Virus record (IMG/VR): IMGVR_UViG_3300026094_001012
Location: 1-33,157 of that record
DNA: 33,157 nucleotides
DNA from: a virus
Strand: one strand, 5' to 3'
In this document: positions 7,742-15,152 of the stretch, in pieces
How the letters are laid out: each line of letters starts with the position of its first letter
Position numbering within the stretch: position 1 is the stretch's first letter
The notes under the pieces: model-generated
The model's input: only the letters and a program-made list of their open reading frames with translations
Told to the model about the DNA's origin: nothing
Databases searched by the model: none
Made by a program: the position numbers and the translations under genes

Positions 7742-8420
7742 CGAATATATCCTTGTAAATAAATTCCAATGAATAGTCTCCCCATTTTATGTGATTCATA
7801 AGTCCATTTTTAAACATTTTCTCTAGATCGACTTTTTCATTATTCACTGTTACTCCTTGTTCTTTAATTCTATACTCACTTTTTTTAGATATAATAGCAT
7901 CAATGTATTTTTTATCGATATAGATGTTGTCAATTTCGGTGCATGCATAGAAATCAAACGTTTTCATGTTTCCTTGTTTGTCTATAAAATGACAATGAGG
8001 GTATTGAGATAATTTATAGACTTTCATAGAAATCTGTCTTTTAATAATTTTGTGTAATTGATTAAGCCAAGCATCTATAGAACCAGTTTGTGTAGGATAC
8101 AAACTATGATTACAGCAATCATCGTTCCATTCAAAAAATATTCTAAAATTTTTATAATCTATGTCGATGTTGTTGGGAGCAAAGTCTTCTTTTTCAAAAA
8201 TTTTAAGAAACTTTACTTCTTTTTCAAAGAAATATTCTGCAACTTCTTTATAGTTTCTTACGTTGTCTGCAAATGTGTTTTGATAGTGGTTATTGGGGTC
8301 GTAATTAGCACAAAATGTTTTCCTATCTGGACTTATCAAAGGTTCGTAGGTTTGCTGAGGAGAACACCAGTTTCCTTCAGTATCTTTATTAAAAAAATAA
8401 TTCCAATTTTCTAGTTTCAT
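7734..8420 (-). CDS. Protein of unknown function, paralogue of 4305-5012
   Basis: 228 residues. It shares LISPDRKTFC (about 29-38), EKEVKFLKIF, NIDIDYKNFRIFF, the VYKLSQYPHCHFIDKQGNMKTFDF segment and the CTEID turn with 4305-5012. The H..P...F.D..G..K..DF layout resembles the catalytic loop of small-molecule kinases but lacks the canonical Asp, so any kinase activity is doubtful. It is the first gene of a six-gene minus-strand operon running to 4993. A perfect TATAAATA late octamer lies upstream, with a palindrome between octamer and ATG. The two paralogues bracket this operon in opposite orientation. Confidence 0.5.
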   Translation of the reverse strand: MKLENWNYFFNKDTEGNWCSPQQTYEPLISPDRKTFCANYDPNNHYQNTFADNVRNYKEVAEYFFEKEVKFLKIFEKEDFAPNNIDIDYKNFRIFFEWNDDCCNHSLYPTQTGSIDAWLNQLHKIIKRQISMKVYKLSQYPHCHFIDKQGNMKTFDFYACTEIDNIYIDKKYIDAIISKKSEYRIKEQGVTVNNEKVDLEKMFKNGLMNHIKWGDYSLEFIYKDIFDG

Positions 8421-8431
8421 GTGCGTATTCC

Positions 8432-8444
8432 GCTAATTATTAGC
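8432..8444. repeat. 13-bp palindrome GCTAAT-T-ATTAGC downstream of a late promoter
   Basis: Six-base perfect arms around one central base. It starts one base downstream of the minus-strand TATAAATA, so it covers the expected transcription start of the 8420->4993 operon. It could be an operator or a 5' mRNA hairpin. Confidence 0.45.
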
Positions 8445-8445
8445 A

Positions 8446-8453
8446 TATTTATA
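8446..8453 (-). promoter_or_regulatory. Perfect T4 late promoter TATAAATA for the 8420->4993 operon
   Basis: The complement of 8446-8453 reads TATAAATA exactly. It lies 25 bases upstream of the ATG at 8420, in the 55-bp divergent gap. It is the best consensus match in this part of the window and should drive late expression of the six-gene cassette. Confidence 0.65.
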
Positions 8454-8475
8454 GACTTTATTTTTTAGGACAAGT

Positions 8476-9036
8476 ATGTTTGAAATTATAGAATGGAACG
8501 AAAAACTGAATTTAAATTCCTTTTATAGTAATGCCGCAGAAAGAGGTTTTGTTAATAACTCTTCTCAGAAAAAAATGATAGACTGTTTTCGAAACGAAAA
8601 AGAATGGAATGCATGGATACTTTATAAAGGCGGTTCTGCGATAGGTAGTGTTGCTGCGCATAGCTTCGAAGATATTATGGGAGAAAATTCTTTTAGAATA
8701 CTTACTAGAACTTGTTCATTTGCAGAATACGCACCGTCAAAAGGGTTAATTACACCAAAAAAATTAGTCGCACAACATCAAAACTTTACTGACCAATTTC
8801 TACTTCCTACTTGTTTAGATTGGGTAGATGATCGAGGAAGGGTGTTTGCTACTTCAAACGCTAACGAACAAGGTAGCCAACGTCTGGTTCATAATTATTA
8901 CTTTCCTACTTTAGTGAAGATTGGCATTGTATCAAAAGTAAAAGATGTTTATTACAGGCATACCTATCAAACAGTATGGGAAATACACCCTGATAACTTT
9001 TATGCTAACCTAAGTAAATTTCCTAGGTGGCAATAG
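8476..9036 (+). CDS. GNAT-like putative acyltransferase, conserved in marine phages
   Basis: 186 residues. The central part, ILYKGGSAIGSVAAHSFEDI..NSFRILTRTCSF (about residues 48-83), has the beta-hairpin and conserved Arg pattern of N-acyltransferase folds. QHQNFTDQFLLPTCLDW and NANEQGSQRLVHNYY follow. I associate these blocks with an uncharacterised protein common in T4-like marine phages. A classic acetyl-CoA loop (Q/R-x2-G-x-G/A) is not evident, so the activity is uncertain. An AGGAC ribosome site precedes the ATG. It stands alone on the plus strand, and its 3' end overlaps the opposing gene by 14 bases. Confidence 0.5.
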   Translation: MFEIIEWNEKLNLNSFYSNAAERGFVNNSSQKKMIDCFRNEKEWNAWILYKGGSAIGSVAAHSFEDIMGENSFRILTRTCSFAEYAPSKGLITPKKLVAQHQNFTDQFLLPTCLDWVDDRGRVFATSNANEQGSQRLVHNYYFPTLVKIGIVSKVKDVYYRHTYQTVWEIHPDNFYANLSKFPRWQ

Positions 9037-9691
9037 TAAGGCTGAATTCTGTAGGATCTAAGTTATCAAGTTCGTGTAATCTATCTGTTTGTAAATCAAA
9101 TGACACACCATCTGATATAATTTTAAAATTAGCAAGAGTATTTTGTTTATTAAACTCATTTAGAAGAGGGCTTATTTTATTATCAAAAATAAATCTTGCT
9201 TTTTCGTGTATTGGTCTAACTATAACTCTACTAGGATTGACCAATTGAGTTTGTATAAGACGTTTTCTTACCACTAATTGATATCTGTCGTTACAGTCAA
9301 GATTGACAGCAGAATGTATTCGTCCTGCGTCCATTTCATAAATAATTCCATCGTTTTCAATTTTGTGTATTTCTTGATTATCTACATCCATAAAATAAGA
9401 ATTTTCGCCTACTACGTTTAGGTGATATCTATCGTCAATATCAGCATGTTGCAAATAGCAATTTCCTGATGAAAGATTAATAATTCTTGCTTCGCCTATA
9501 TCCTCAGGAAAAAAATCTAAAATACTTTCCCATACAGTGTTTTTAAATTCTTCTTTTATGATCCATTTATCATAGAAAAAATCACCCGTTGGTTGATTGA
9601 GTGAGGTTTTAACATCACTCATTTTAGAGATATAAGTTGATGCGTCTTTAATTAATTCTAATGGTATAGTTCTATAGGTAGCTGTTATCAT
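9023..9691 (-). CDS. 2OG/Fe(II) or Asp-hydroxylase-like oxygenase with long C-terminal tail
   Basis: 222 residues from the ATG at 9691. A TTG at 9715 would add eight residues but would overlap the promoter-like octamer. H82-A-D84 (LQHADIDDRYH), H126 (AGRIHSAVN) and R136 (DRYQLVV) form the metal and 2-oxoglutarate-binding pattern of the Asp/Asn hydroxylase fold, complete by about residue 145. The remaining about 75 residues are a distinct tail of unknown function. The ATG has no ribosome site and follows GGTAAATA by 5 bases. It stands divergent to the QueC-like operon and convergent to the GNAT-like gene. Confidence 0.65.
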   Translation of the reverse strand: MITATYRTIPLELIKDASTYISKMSDVKTSLNQPTGDFFYDKWIIKEEFKNTVWESILDFFPEDIGEARIINLSSGNCYLQHADIDDRYHLNVVGENSYFMDVDNQEIHKIENDGIIYEMDAGRIHSAVNLDCNDRYQLVVRKRLIQTQLVNPSRVIVRPIHEKARFIFDNKISPLLNEFNKQNTLANFKIISDGVSFDLQTDRLHELDNLDPTEFSLTIAT

Positions 9692-9696
9692 ATGGA

Positions 9697-9704
9697 TATT
9701 TACC
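9697..9704 (-). promoter_or_regulatory. Late-like octamer GGTAAATA, 5 bases before ATG 9691
   Basis: The complement of 9697-9704 is GGTAAATA, then TCCAT, then ATG. Spacing is identical to that at 4292-4305 and 9733-9746, again without a Shine-Dalgarno sequence, implying a leaderless or near-leaderless transcript. Confidence 0.4.
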
Positions 9705-9732
9705 GTTTCAGACAAAAATCAAAAAAAGTAAC

Positions 9733-9740
9733 GATAAGTA
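9733..9740 (+). promoter_or_regulatory. Late-like octamer GATAAGTA, 5 bases before ATG 9746
   Basis: GATAAGTA (two differences from TATAAATA) is followed by TTTCC and the ATG at 9746. It supports choosing this start rather than the ATG at 9692 and would produce a near-leaderless transcript for the QueC-like/radical SAM operon. Confidence 0.35.
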
Positions 9741-9745
9741 TTTCC

Positions 9746-10471
9746 ATGCGCATAGATCATAACATATCTCTTCCGTACGACAAAAAATGGCAGAGAATAG
9801 GCGTTAGTGTAAGCGGCGGCGCAGATAGTGCGTTGTTATTGTATTTAATAAGTAAAAAATACGATTGTGAAATACACGTTATCACCCAAATTCGCTGCTG
9901 GAAAACAAGACCTTGGCAACGGTATAATAGTGTAGCAGTGTTTGATTGGATGCAAGAAACGTTCTCAGATAAAAAATTTATCAGGCATGAAGGTTTCATT
10001 CCGCCTGATCTAGAATGGGCAGATAAAGGTCCTAACATTGTCGACGAGTACGGTAAACTAAAAAGCGGTAACCAAATAATTTTGCGATCACACAACGAAT
10101 ATATTTGTCATAGAGAAAATCTAGATGCTTGGTTTGCCGCAGTTAATCTTAACCCTGATATTAAGATAGACAATGCGTTAGAAGATAGAAACGAAGGCCA
10201 TATTCCTCCTGTTTTTGAACACATGGATACTGTTGTTTGTCATCCTTTTATTCATACTAGGAAAGATTGGATAATACAGCAATACTTTGACTACGATATC
10301 TTAGATCTGTTAGAACTCACTAGAAGTTGTGAAGGAGATAAAAATGATTATCCTGAAGTATTTGGTGATCTAGATTATAAAAACTATATACCGGGACAGG
10401 CTGTTCCAACATGTGGCAAATGTTTTTGGTGTAAAGAAAGAGAGTGGGCTCTAAGTCGTGTCAAAGAATAA
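9746..10471 (+). CDS. QueC-like PP-loop ATPase
   Basis: 241 residues from the ATG at 9746. The same frame opens at 9692, but the extra 18 residues are Lys-rich and would overlap the divergent promoter. SGGADS (23-28) is the PP-loop that binds ATP and adenylates a carboxyl or related group. C195 together with C223-x2-C226-x2-C229 (TCGKCFWC) reproduces the zinc site of 7-cyano-7-deazaguanine synthase QueC. The middle (ITQIRCWKTRPWQRY, HTRKDWIIQQYF) is divergent, so the substrate may be another carboxylate converted to amide or nitrile. No QueD, QueE or FolE homologue is seen here. It starts an operon with three radical SAM genes, with 14 bases of overlap to the next. Confidence 0.7.
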   Translation: MRIDHNISLPYDKKWQRIGVSVSGGADSALLLYLISKKYDCEIHVITQIRCWKTRPWQRYNSVAVFDWMQETFSDKKFIRHEGFIPPDLEWADKGPNIVDEYGKLKSGNQIILRSHNEYICHRENLDAWFAAVNLNPDIKIDNALEDRNEGHIPPVFEHMDTVVCHPFIHTRKDWIIQQYFDYDILDLLELTRSCEGDKNDYPEVFGDLDYKNYIPGQAVPTCGKCFWCKEREWALSRVKE

Positions 10472-11729
10472 TTCCTGTACATTTTGTATGCATCCATTTA
10501 CTGGTCTAGCTACTAGAGAAGACGGTGCTATTAAAATCTGCTGTAGAAGTCAGCCTGTGGGATGGATACAGGAACAAAGCATCGAAGAAGTCTGGAACTC
10601 AGACAAAATGAAAGACGTTCGTAGACAGGTTCTAAGCGGTGAGAGACCTGATGTCTGTATCCCGTGTTTCGATTTAGAAGATCAAGGCGTAGAGAGCTTA
10701 AGACAGCGTCATATACGCGGAGTTATACCCGAGGCTAGAGTCAACCTTTATCCCGATGCTTTAGACAAGCTAGAACACGATTATTCAATGCCGTTTGAAT
10801 TGCCCACTATGGAGATCAAGATCAACAATCTCTGTAATCTAAAGTGCCGCATGTGTAATCCTCTTGATTCTACTTCATGGACTGACTGGAAGGAAGTTGA
10901 ATCGTTCTACGAAAAAGAAAACAATTATCTTGTGCCTACAGTTAAAAAACTTACATCACGGCCTGGGCAGTATATTGGACCATTTGATGATTCTAATAAT
11001 TGGTGGAGTGATTTTGAAAAACTGCTACCTCATTTTAGAAGAGTAGAATTTGCGGGGGGTGAGCCTCTAATGGATCCTAACCATTACAAAATTCTCGACA
11101 TGTTGAAACCCTATGCTGATAACATTGAAATCAAGTATGCTACAAATGGCACCAAACTAGGCATATCAAAAGGCAGAACCATATTTAACTACTGGCCGCA
11201 CTTCAAGTCAGTAGCTGTAAATGTCAGTATTGATGGCATACATGATGTATACGATTACATAAGAGGCAACGGAGAGTTTGCGCTTGTAGAAGAAAACATA
11301 AAAAAGATAAAAGAAATACCTACGGTATCAAGAATAGTCGGTGCGTTTACAGTTCAATCTAATAACATAATGCAGATCGATAAAGTTATAGAATATTTTC
11401 TAGAAGAGATGGGCATTATTTTCTACAGTCACAGAGTAAACTATCCTAGAGCGCTGTCGGCACAGGTTCTGCCTAACGAGTTGAAACAGCAGGTTATAGA
11501 AAAACTCGAAGCAATGAAACACACAGTAGAAGACTACGAGATGGTTAAAAATAATTCCGTCATTCGTGAGGTAACTCTACAACAGATTCAAGATAACATT
11601 AACTTTCTACAAGCCGAAGACCTAAGCGAGTGCTGGCAAGACTGCCTAGAGTTTAACCGCAAATTAGACGCTACAAGAAATCAGGGTCCATTAGAAAAGA
11701 TAATACCACAATTTAAGCCTTATGTATAA
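10458..11729 (+). CDS. Radical SAM protein with N-terminal twitch-type Cys domain
   Basis: 423 residues with a GTG start at 10458 inside the end of the PP-loop gene. C126-x3-C130-x2-C133 (NNLCNLKCRMC) is the SAM cluster motif and GGEP is at 200-203. The N-terminal domain has C10, C28-C29 (IKICCRS) and C67-x2-C70 (VCIPCFDLEDQG), an auxiliary Fe-S domain placed ahead of the barrel as in 2201-3451 and 13743-15152. The C-terminal region after about residue 300 is helical and Cys-poor apart from SECWQDCLEF. Substrate unknown. Coupling to a QueC-like ATPase and two further radical SAM genes points to a shared pathway. Confidence 0.85.
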   Translation: MSKNNSCTFCMHPFTGLATREDGAIKICCRSQPVGWIQEQSIEEVWNSDKMKDVRRQVLSGERPDVCIPCFDLEDQGVESLRQRHIRGVIPEARVNLYPDALDKLEHDYSMPFELPTMEIKINNLCNLKCRMCNPLDSTSWTDWKEVESFYEKENNYLVPTVKKLTSRPGQYIGPFDDSNNWWSDFEKLLPHFRRVEFAGGEPLMDPNHYKILDMLKPYADNIEIKYATNGTKLGISKGRTIFNYWPHFKSVAVNVSIDGIHDVYDYIRGNGEFALVEENIKKIKEIPTVSRIVGAFTVQSNNIMQIDKVIEYFLEEMGIIFYSHRVNYPRALSAQVLPNELKQQVIEKLEAMKHTVEDYEMVKNNSVIREVTLQQIQDNINFLQAEDLSECWQDCLEFNRKLDATRNQGPLEKIIPQFKPYV

Positions 11730-12606
11730 AGTTACCAGCAGGTGGCTGCACCAAGACTCTGTAAAAATAGAATGGAATTTAGGCAAGAGATGTAATCTTG
11801 ATTGTGCCTACTGTCCTGCGGAAATACATGACAATCATTCTCCTCATACTGATATAGAGATTTTAAAATCAACAATAGATAAATTATCTCAAATCGACAA
11901 ACCTTTGAGAATAAGTTTTACTGGAGGTGAGCCCTGTGTCCATCCCAAAATATCAGAACTGTTTGATTACACAAGACAGCATGCTTCGTGGATCAATGTT
12001 ACAACAAACGGGACACGAAAGGCAGAATGGTATGCCAACCAACCTCTAGATCATATTGTGTTTTCTCTACACTTTGAAACAGAGGACTGGGAAAGACATT
12101 TATTAAACATCGTAGATACACATGAATTAGTAGATATTCCAATACAGGTTAATGTAATGGCACATCACGAGCATATGGAAAATGTTAAGTTTGCCGCCAT
12201 GCTTCTACAAAATCACAAAATAAAGTATGTTATACGCCGCATTCGTTGGACCGAATCGCATGATTGGTTTGATGATATGCGCTACGACCAAAAAGATCTA
12301 GACTGGATCTTAGAAAACGAAGCAACTGCTTTACCTAACTGCGAGGTAGATGGAGAATATTACATACATGCTAACGACATAATAAAAAAACACGATAATC
12401 AATTTCAAGGTTGGCAGTGTAAAATCGGATTAGAAAGTCTTATGATTAACTGGGATGGTGAGGTTCATAGAGCAACCTGTAGAGTAGGCGGCAGTTTAGG
12501 AAATATATACAAAGGGAATTTTAATATTCCAACCGAGCCAGTTATTTGTGCTAGAAATTGGTGCACTTGTGCTGCTGATATTCCGATAACAAAAGAAAAA
12601 ATATGA
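11722..12606 (+). CDS. Radical SAM protein with C-terminal auxiliary Cys domain
   Basis: 294 residues. The cluster motif C24-x3-C28-x2-C31 (KRCNLDCAYC) lies very near the N-terminus, with GGEP at 68-71, typical of compact radical SAM barrels. The C-terminus holds C233, C253, C276, C281 and C283 in a SPASM/twitch-like arrangement (GWQCKIG, ATCRVGG, CARNWCTC) for one auxiliary cluster. Together with 12603-13688 and 16813-17808 it forms a second subfamily that lacks the N-terminal Cys domain and carries PAEIHDNHS or related text after the motif. It overlaps both neighbours (8 bases upstream, ATGA downstream). Confidence 0.85.
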   Translation: MYKVTSRWLHQDSVKIEWNLGKRCNLDCAYCPAEIHDNHSPHTDIEILKSTIDKLSQIDKPLRISFTGGEPCVHPKISELFDYTRQHASWINVTTNGTRKAEWYANQPLDHIVFSLHFETEDWERHLLNIVDTHELVDIPIQVNVMAHHEHMENVKFAAMLLQNHKIKYVIRRIRWTESHDWFDDMRYDQKDLDWILENEATALPNCEVDGEYYIHANDIIKKHDNQFQGWQCKIGLESLMINWDGEVHRATCRVGGSLGNIYKGNFNIPTEPVICARNWCTCAADIPITKEKI

Positions 12607-13688
12607 AAGTTGACGCTGTAAAACTTAATAATAACTATACAGAACCTATGATGGTTACCTGGGACACAGGCAAAAAGTGTAACTACGATTGCACATATTG
12701 TGCAGCTTCTCGTCACGATAATCATAGTGCTTTCCATACTCTAGAAGAATACCTAGACACTTTTTATTTTATTAGAGAATATGTAGACCTTTATGATCGA
12801 AATAAAAGCAACCCTGCTGATCATACTAACATAAATTTTACCGGTGGTGAGCCTACCCTAAATCCTCATTTTTGGGAATTGGCAGACAAAATTAAACAAG
12901 ATTATAGTAACTTTAGGTTGAGTCTTACAACAAACGGGGCTTGGAATAAAAAATACACCGAAAAAATCAAAGAACACTTTTCCGGCGTTACAGTAAGTTA
13001 TCATGCTGAATCTAATGATAAATTAAAAGAATTAGTAATCGACAATATTTTAGCATTGAAAGATACTGGCATATGGTTAGAGGTTAATGTTATGCTTCAT
13101 GCTGATTATTTTGACGAATGTGTTGAGGTTTACGAATACCTTAAACGAAACGGTGTTAAAGTTAATCCTATACCAATAGGCGATGGTAACGAAAGTAAAA
13201 AAGGATGGTTTGTTGACGACGGAGGTGTTTTTAGAAAAACTACTCATGATTATAATCAAAAACAGATAGATTGGTTTTTTCGAGAAACAGGGCTAATTAA
13301 AAATACTGAATGTTCATCAGGAGATGAATTCGGAAGAGGGTGCTGCGGAGGAAGATGTATTGCAGGCTTGGTAGACGGAGTTTGGCAGCAGATATCCAGT
13401 ATTGATACACATTTCAAAGATTGGTACTGCTCTGTCAACTGGTACTTTTTACACATCGAACAACACACTGGTCTAGTGTATCATCATCAAACCTGTCAGG
13501 CAAAATTTCAAGGAGAAAAAGGTTCTATAGGATCTCTATCAGACACAGGAAAAATATTAAATAAAGTGTCAGAAAGTATTAACAAAAATAAGATTATTAG
13601 ATGTCCTAACACAAGATGCGGTTGCGGAATGTGTGTTCCAAAGGCAAAAAATAAGGAAATTTTTAATCAAATTAGAGCATCTATTTAG
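12603..13688 (+). CDS. Radical SAM protein with Cys-rich C-terminus
   Basis: 361 residues, paralogue of 11722-12606. C26-x3-C30-x2-C33 (KKCNYDCTYC) is followed by AASRHDNHS, and GGEP is at 81-84. The C-terminal third is unusually Cys-rich (GRGCCGGRCIAG, DWYCSVNW, HQTCQAKF, RCPNTRCGCGMC), enough for one or two auxiliary Fe-S clusters. It is the last gene of the plus-strand operon, joined by an ATGA overlap. The 54-bp gap to the convergent gene at 13743 holds no obvious hairpin terminator. The function is probably sequential modification of the same substrate as its neighbours, by inference only. Confidence 0.85.
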   Translation: MKVDAVKLNNNYTEPMMVTWDTGKKCNYDCTYCAASRHDNHSAFHTLEEYLDTFYFIREYVDLYDRNKSNPADHTNINFTGGEPTLNPHFWELADKIKQDYSNFRLSLTTNGAWNKKYTEKIKEHFSGVTVSYHAESNDKLKELVIDNILALKDTGIWLEVNVMLHADYFDECVEVYEYLKRNGVKVNPIPIGDGNESKKGWFVDDGGVFRKTTHDYNQKQIDWFFRETGLIKNTECSSGDEFGRGCCGGRCIAGLVDGVWQQISSIDTHFKDWYCSVNWYFLHIEQHTGLVYHHQTCQAKFQGEKGSIGSLSDTGKILNKVSESINKNKIIRCPNTRCGCGMCVPKAKNKEIFNQIRASI

Positions 13689-13742
13689 TGAATACATCAG
13701 TAATTTATAACTACACATATTTTTGTATAAGTGCAGGTGCTT

Positions 13743-15152
13743 TTATAATAAATGTGCTAATTCAGGAAATACAGACTTAGCATCAATTCCTCTAATTGTG
13801 TCTAGTTCTGTAATATATTCTCTAAAGCCTGATAATTCATTAGATTTGTCTTCAGAATCCATGTGATTCATTACAGCTTCCCAGCGTCTCCAACCATAGG
13901 GATTGTGTTTCCAAAAATCATCATCCTGTCTGTAATTGCGCCAGAGCCATTCTCTAAATTCTGCATATCTTTCTCGAACTTCTTGCTTGTCTTCCTTAGG
14001 TAAAACCTGTATACTTAGAAAAGTAGGAAGATATAGTAGATGCATATTAACTAATCCTCCGCCCATTTGTACTCCGCCTGGCACATTAGCAAAATTCAAT
14101 TTTTTAAAACCAGATTCTACCTTCCACTTCATGAAATCTGGAAGGTGTTTTACATTGATAATCTGAATTGCTGTGGCAAGACTAGTTGTTATATTATCAG
14201 GCGTATTGTCCAACATGTGTAGATTGCGTTCTACTGTCTGCCAGTCAGTTGGGTAACGGATATATTCGTCTCTTTCGTAGCAGGCATCCATAGATATGGC
14301 AAATTTTACTTTTTTAAAACGCTTCCACATGTCTATTAGGTCTTCATCTACAAGTAATCCATTAGAATTATATCGCAACAGAATTTTATCTTGGTATCCC
14401 TGACGAAGTATTTCTTCTATGAACTGCTTGTGTTCTTTGATCATTAGAGGTTCGCCGCCAGCGAAATATACCTGTCTTAGATTGGGAATCTGCGCATACA
14501 TGTCTTCCCAGAATGTTGATTTTTCGTGCCACTTGTTATCAAACTGTTTTTTATCAAACTGCATTTGACTAGTAACATTAGGATCTTTCAGCTTGTCCAT
14601 TAGCTTGGAATGATCCTGCAGCCATCTCGACGAATCATGCGGAGAACACATTACACATTTTATGTTACAGGTATGTCCGAGCCTTAAATCAAGATATTTT
14701 AGTTGTTCAGGCACTGTGCCGTCATCTTTGGTTTGGCGAATAAGCTCTGGAATATCAACGTCGTCGTGGTGCCAAGTAAGTGTTTCCCAAATTCTTTTAG
14801 ACACAACTCCGTTTGATTCTTCTTCGAAACACTTAGTACAAGATTTAGGAACATTACCTGCTAACATACTAGTACGCACACTTTTCATGTAACCGTTATT
14901 CCACGCACTCATCGGAGTATCTCTTCCAAAATTAGCAGGCTTGCCGTTCTTATTTTTTACAAGTCCGACTTCATGATCTCCTCCGGCTCCGCTAGCATTA
15001 GCAGAACAGCATAGCCGCATGTCTCCGTTTGGCCTAGTAGCAAAATGTATCCAAGGTAGAATACAATAGGTAGAAGATCCTGACACAGATTCAATTTTGT
15101 ATTGTAAATCCGAAACAGAAAGCTGTTTTAATTTTTCTAGTTCGTTACTCAT
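13743..15152 (-). CDS. Radical SAM protein with N-terminal twitch-type Cys domain
   Basis: 469 residues from the ATG at 15152, which overlaps the preceding stop as ATGAGTAA. An in-frame start at 15215 would lie 71 bases inside the upstream gene and is less likely. The SAM cluster motif is C162-x3-C166-x2-C169 (HTCNIKCVMC), with GGEP at 232-235. The N-terminal Cys domain has C30, C48-C49 (MRLCCSA) and C105-x2-C108 (SCTKCFEEES). This is the longest of the four twitch-first members. It closes the minus-strand operon that begins at 21376 and faces the end of the plus-strand radical SAM operon. Confidence 0.85.
   Translation of the reverse strand: MSNELEKLKQLSVSDLQYKIESVSGSSTYCILPWIHFATRPNGDMRLCCSANASGAGGDHEVGLVKNKNGKPANFGRDTPMSAWNNGYMKSVRTSMLAGNVPKSCTKCFEEESNGVVSKRIWETLTWHHDDVDIPELIRQTKDDGTVPEQLKYLDLRLGHTCNIKCVMCSPHDSSRWLQDHSKLMDKLKDPNVTSQMQFDKKQFDNKWHEKSTFWEDMYAQIPNLRQVYFAGGEPLMIKEHKQFIEEILRQGYQDKILLRYNSNGLLVDEDLIDMWKRFKKVKFAISMDACYERDEYIRYPTDWQTVERNLHMLDNTPDNITTSLATAIQIINVKHLPDFMKWKVESGFKKLNFANVPGGVQMGGGLVNMHLLYLPTFLSIQVLPKEDKQEVRERYAEFREWLWRNYRQDDDFWKHNPYGWRRWEAVMNHMDSEDKSNELSGFREYITELDTIRGIDAKSVFPELAHLL

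Noticed and set aside
9692-9745. Upstream extension of the QueC-like gene
   Set aside because: The extra 18 residues are Lys/Ser-rich and overlap the divergent promoter. The 9746 ATG sits in a consistent octamer-5-ATG context.
9746-13688. Complete queuosine/archaeosine DNA-modification pathway
   Set aside because: Only the QueC-like protein is present. The radical SAM neighbours have ordinary CxxxCxxC spacing and auxiliary Cys domains, unlike QueE.
13689-13742. Bidirectional terminator in the 54-bp convergent gap
   Set aside because: Only a 5-bp ATACA/TGTAT pairing with a long loop was found, with no GC-rich stem.
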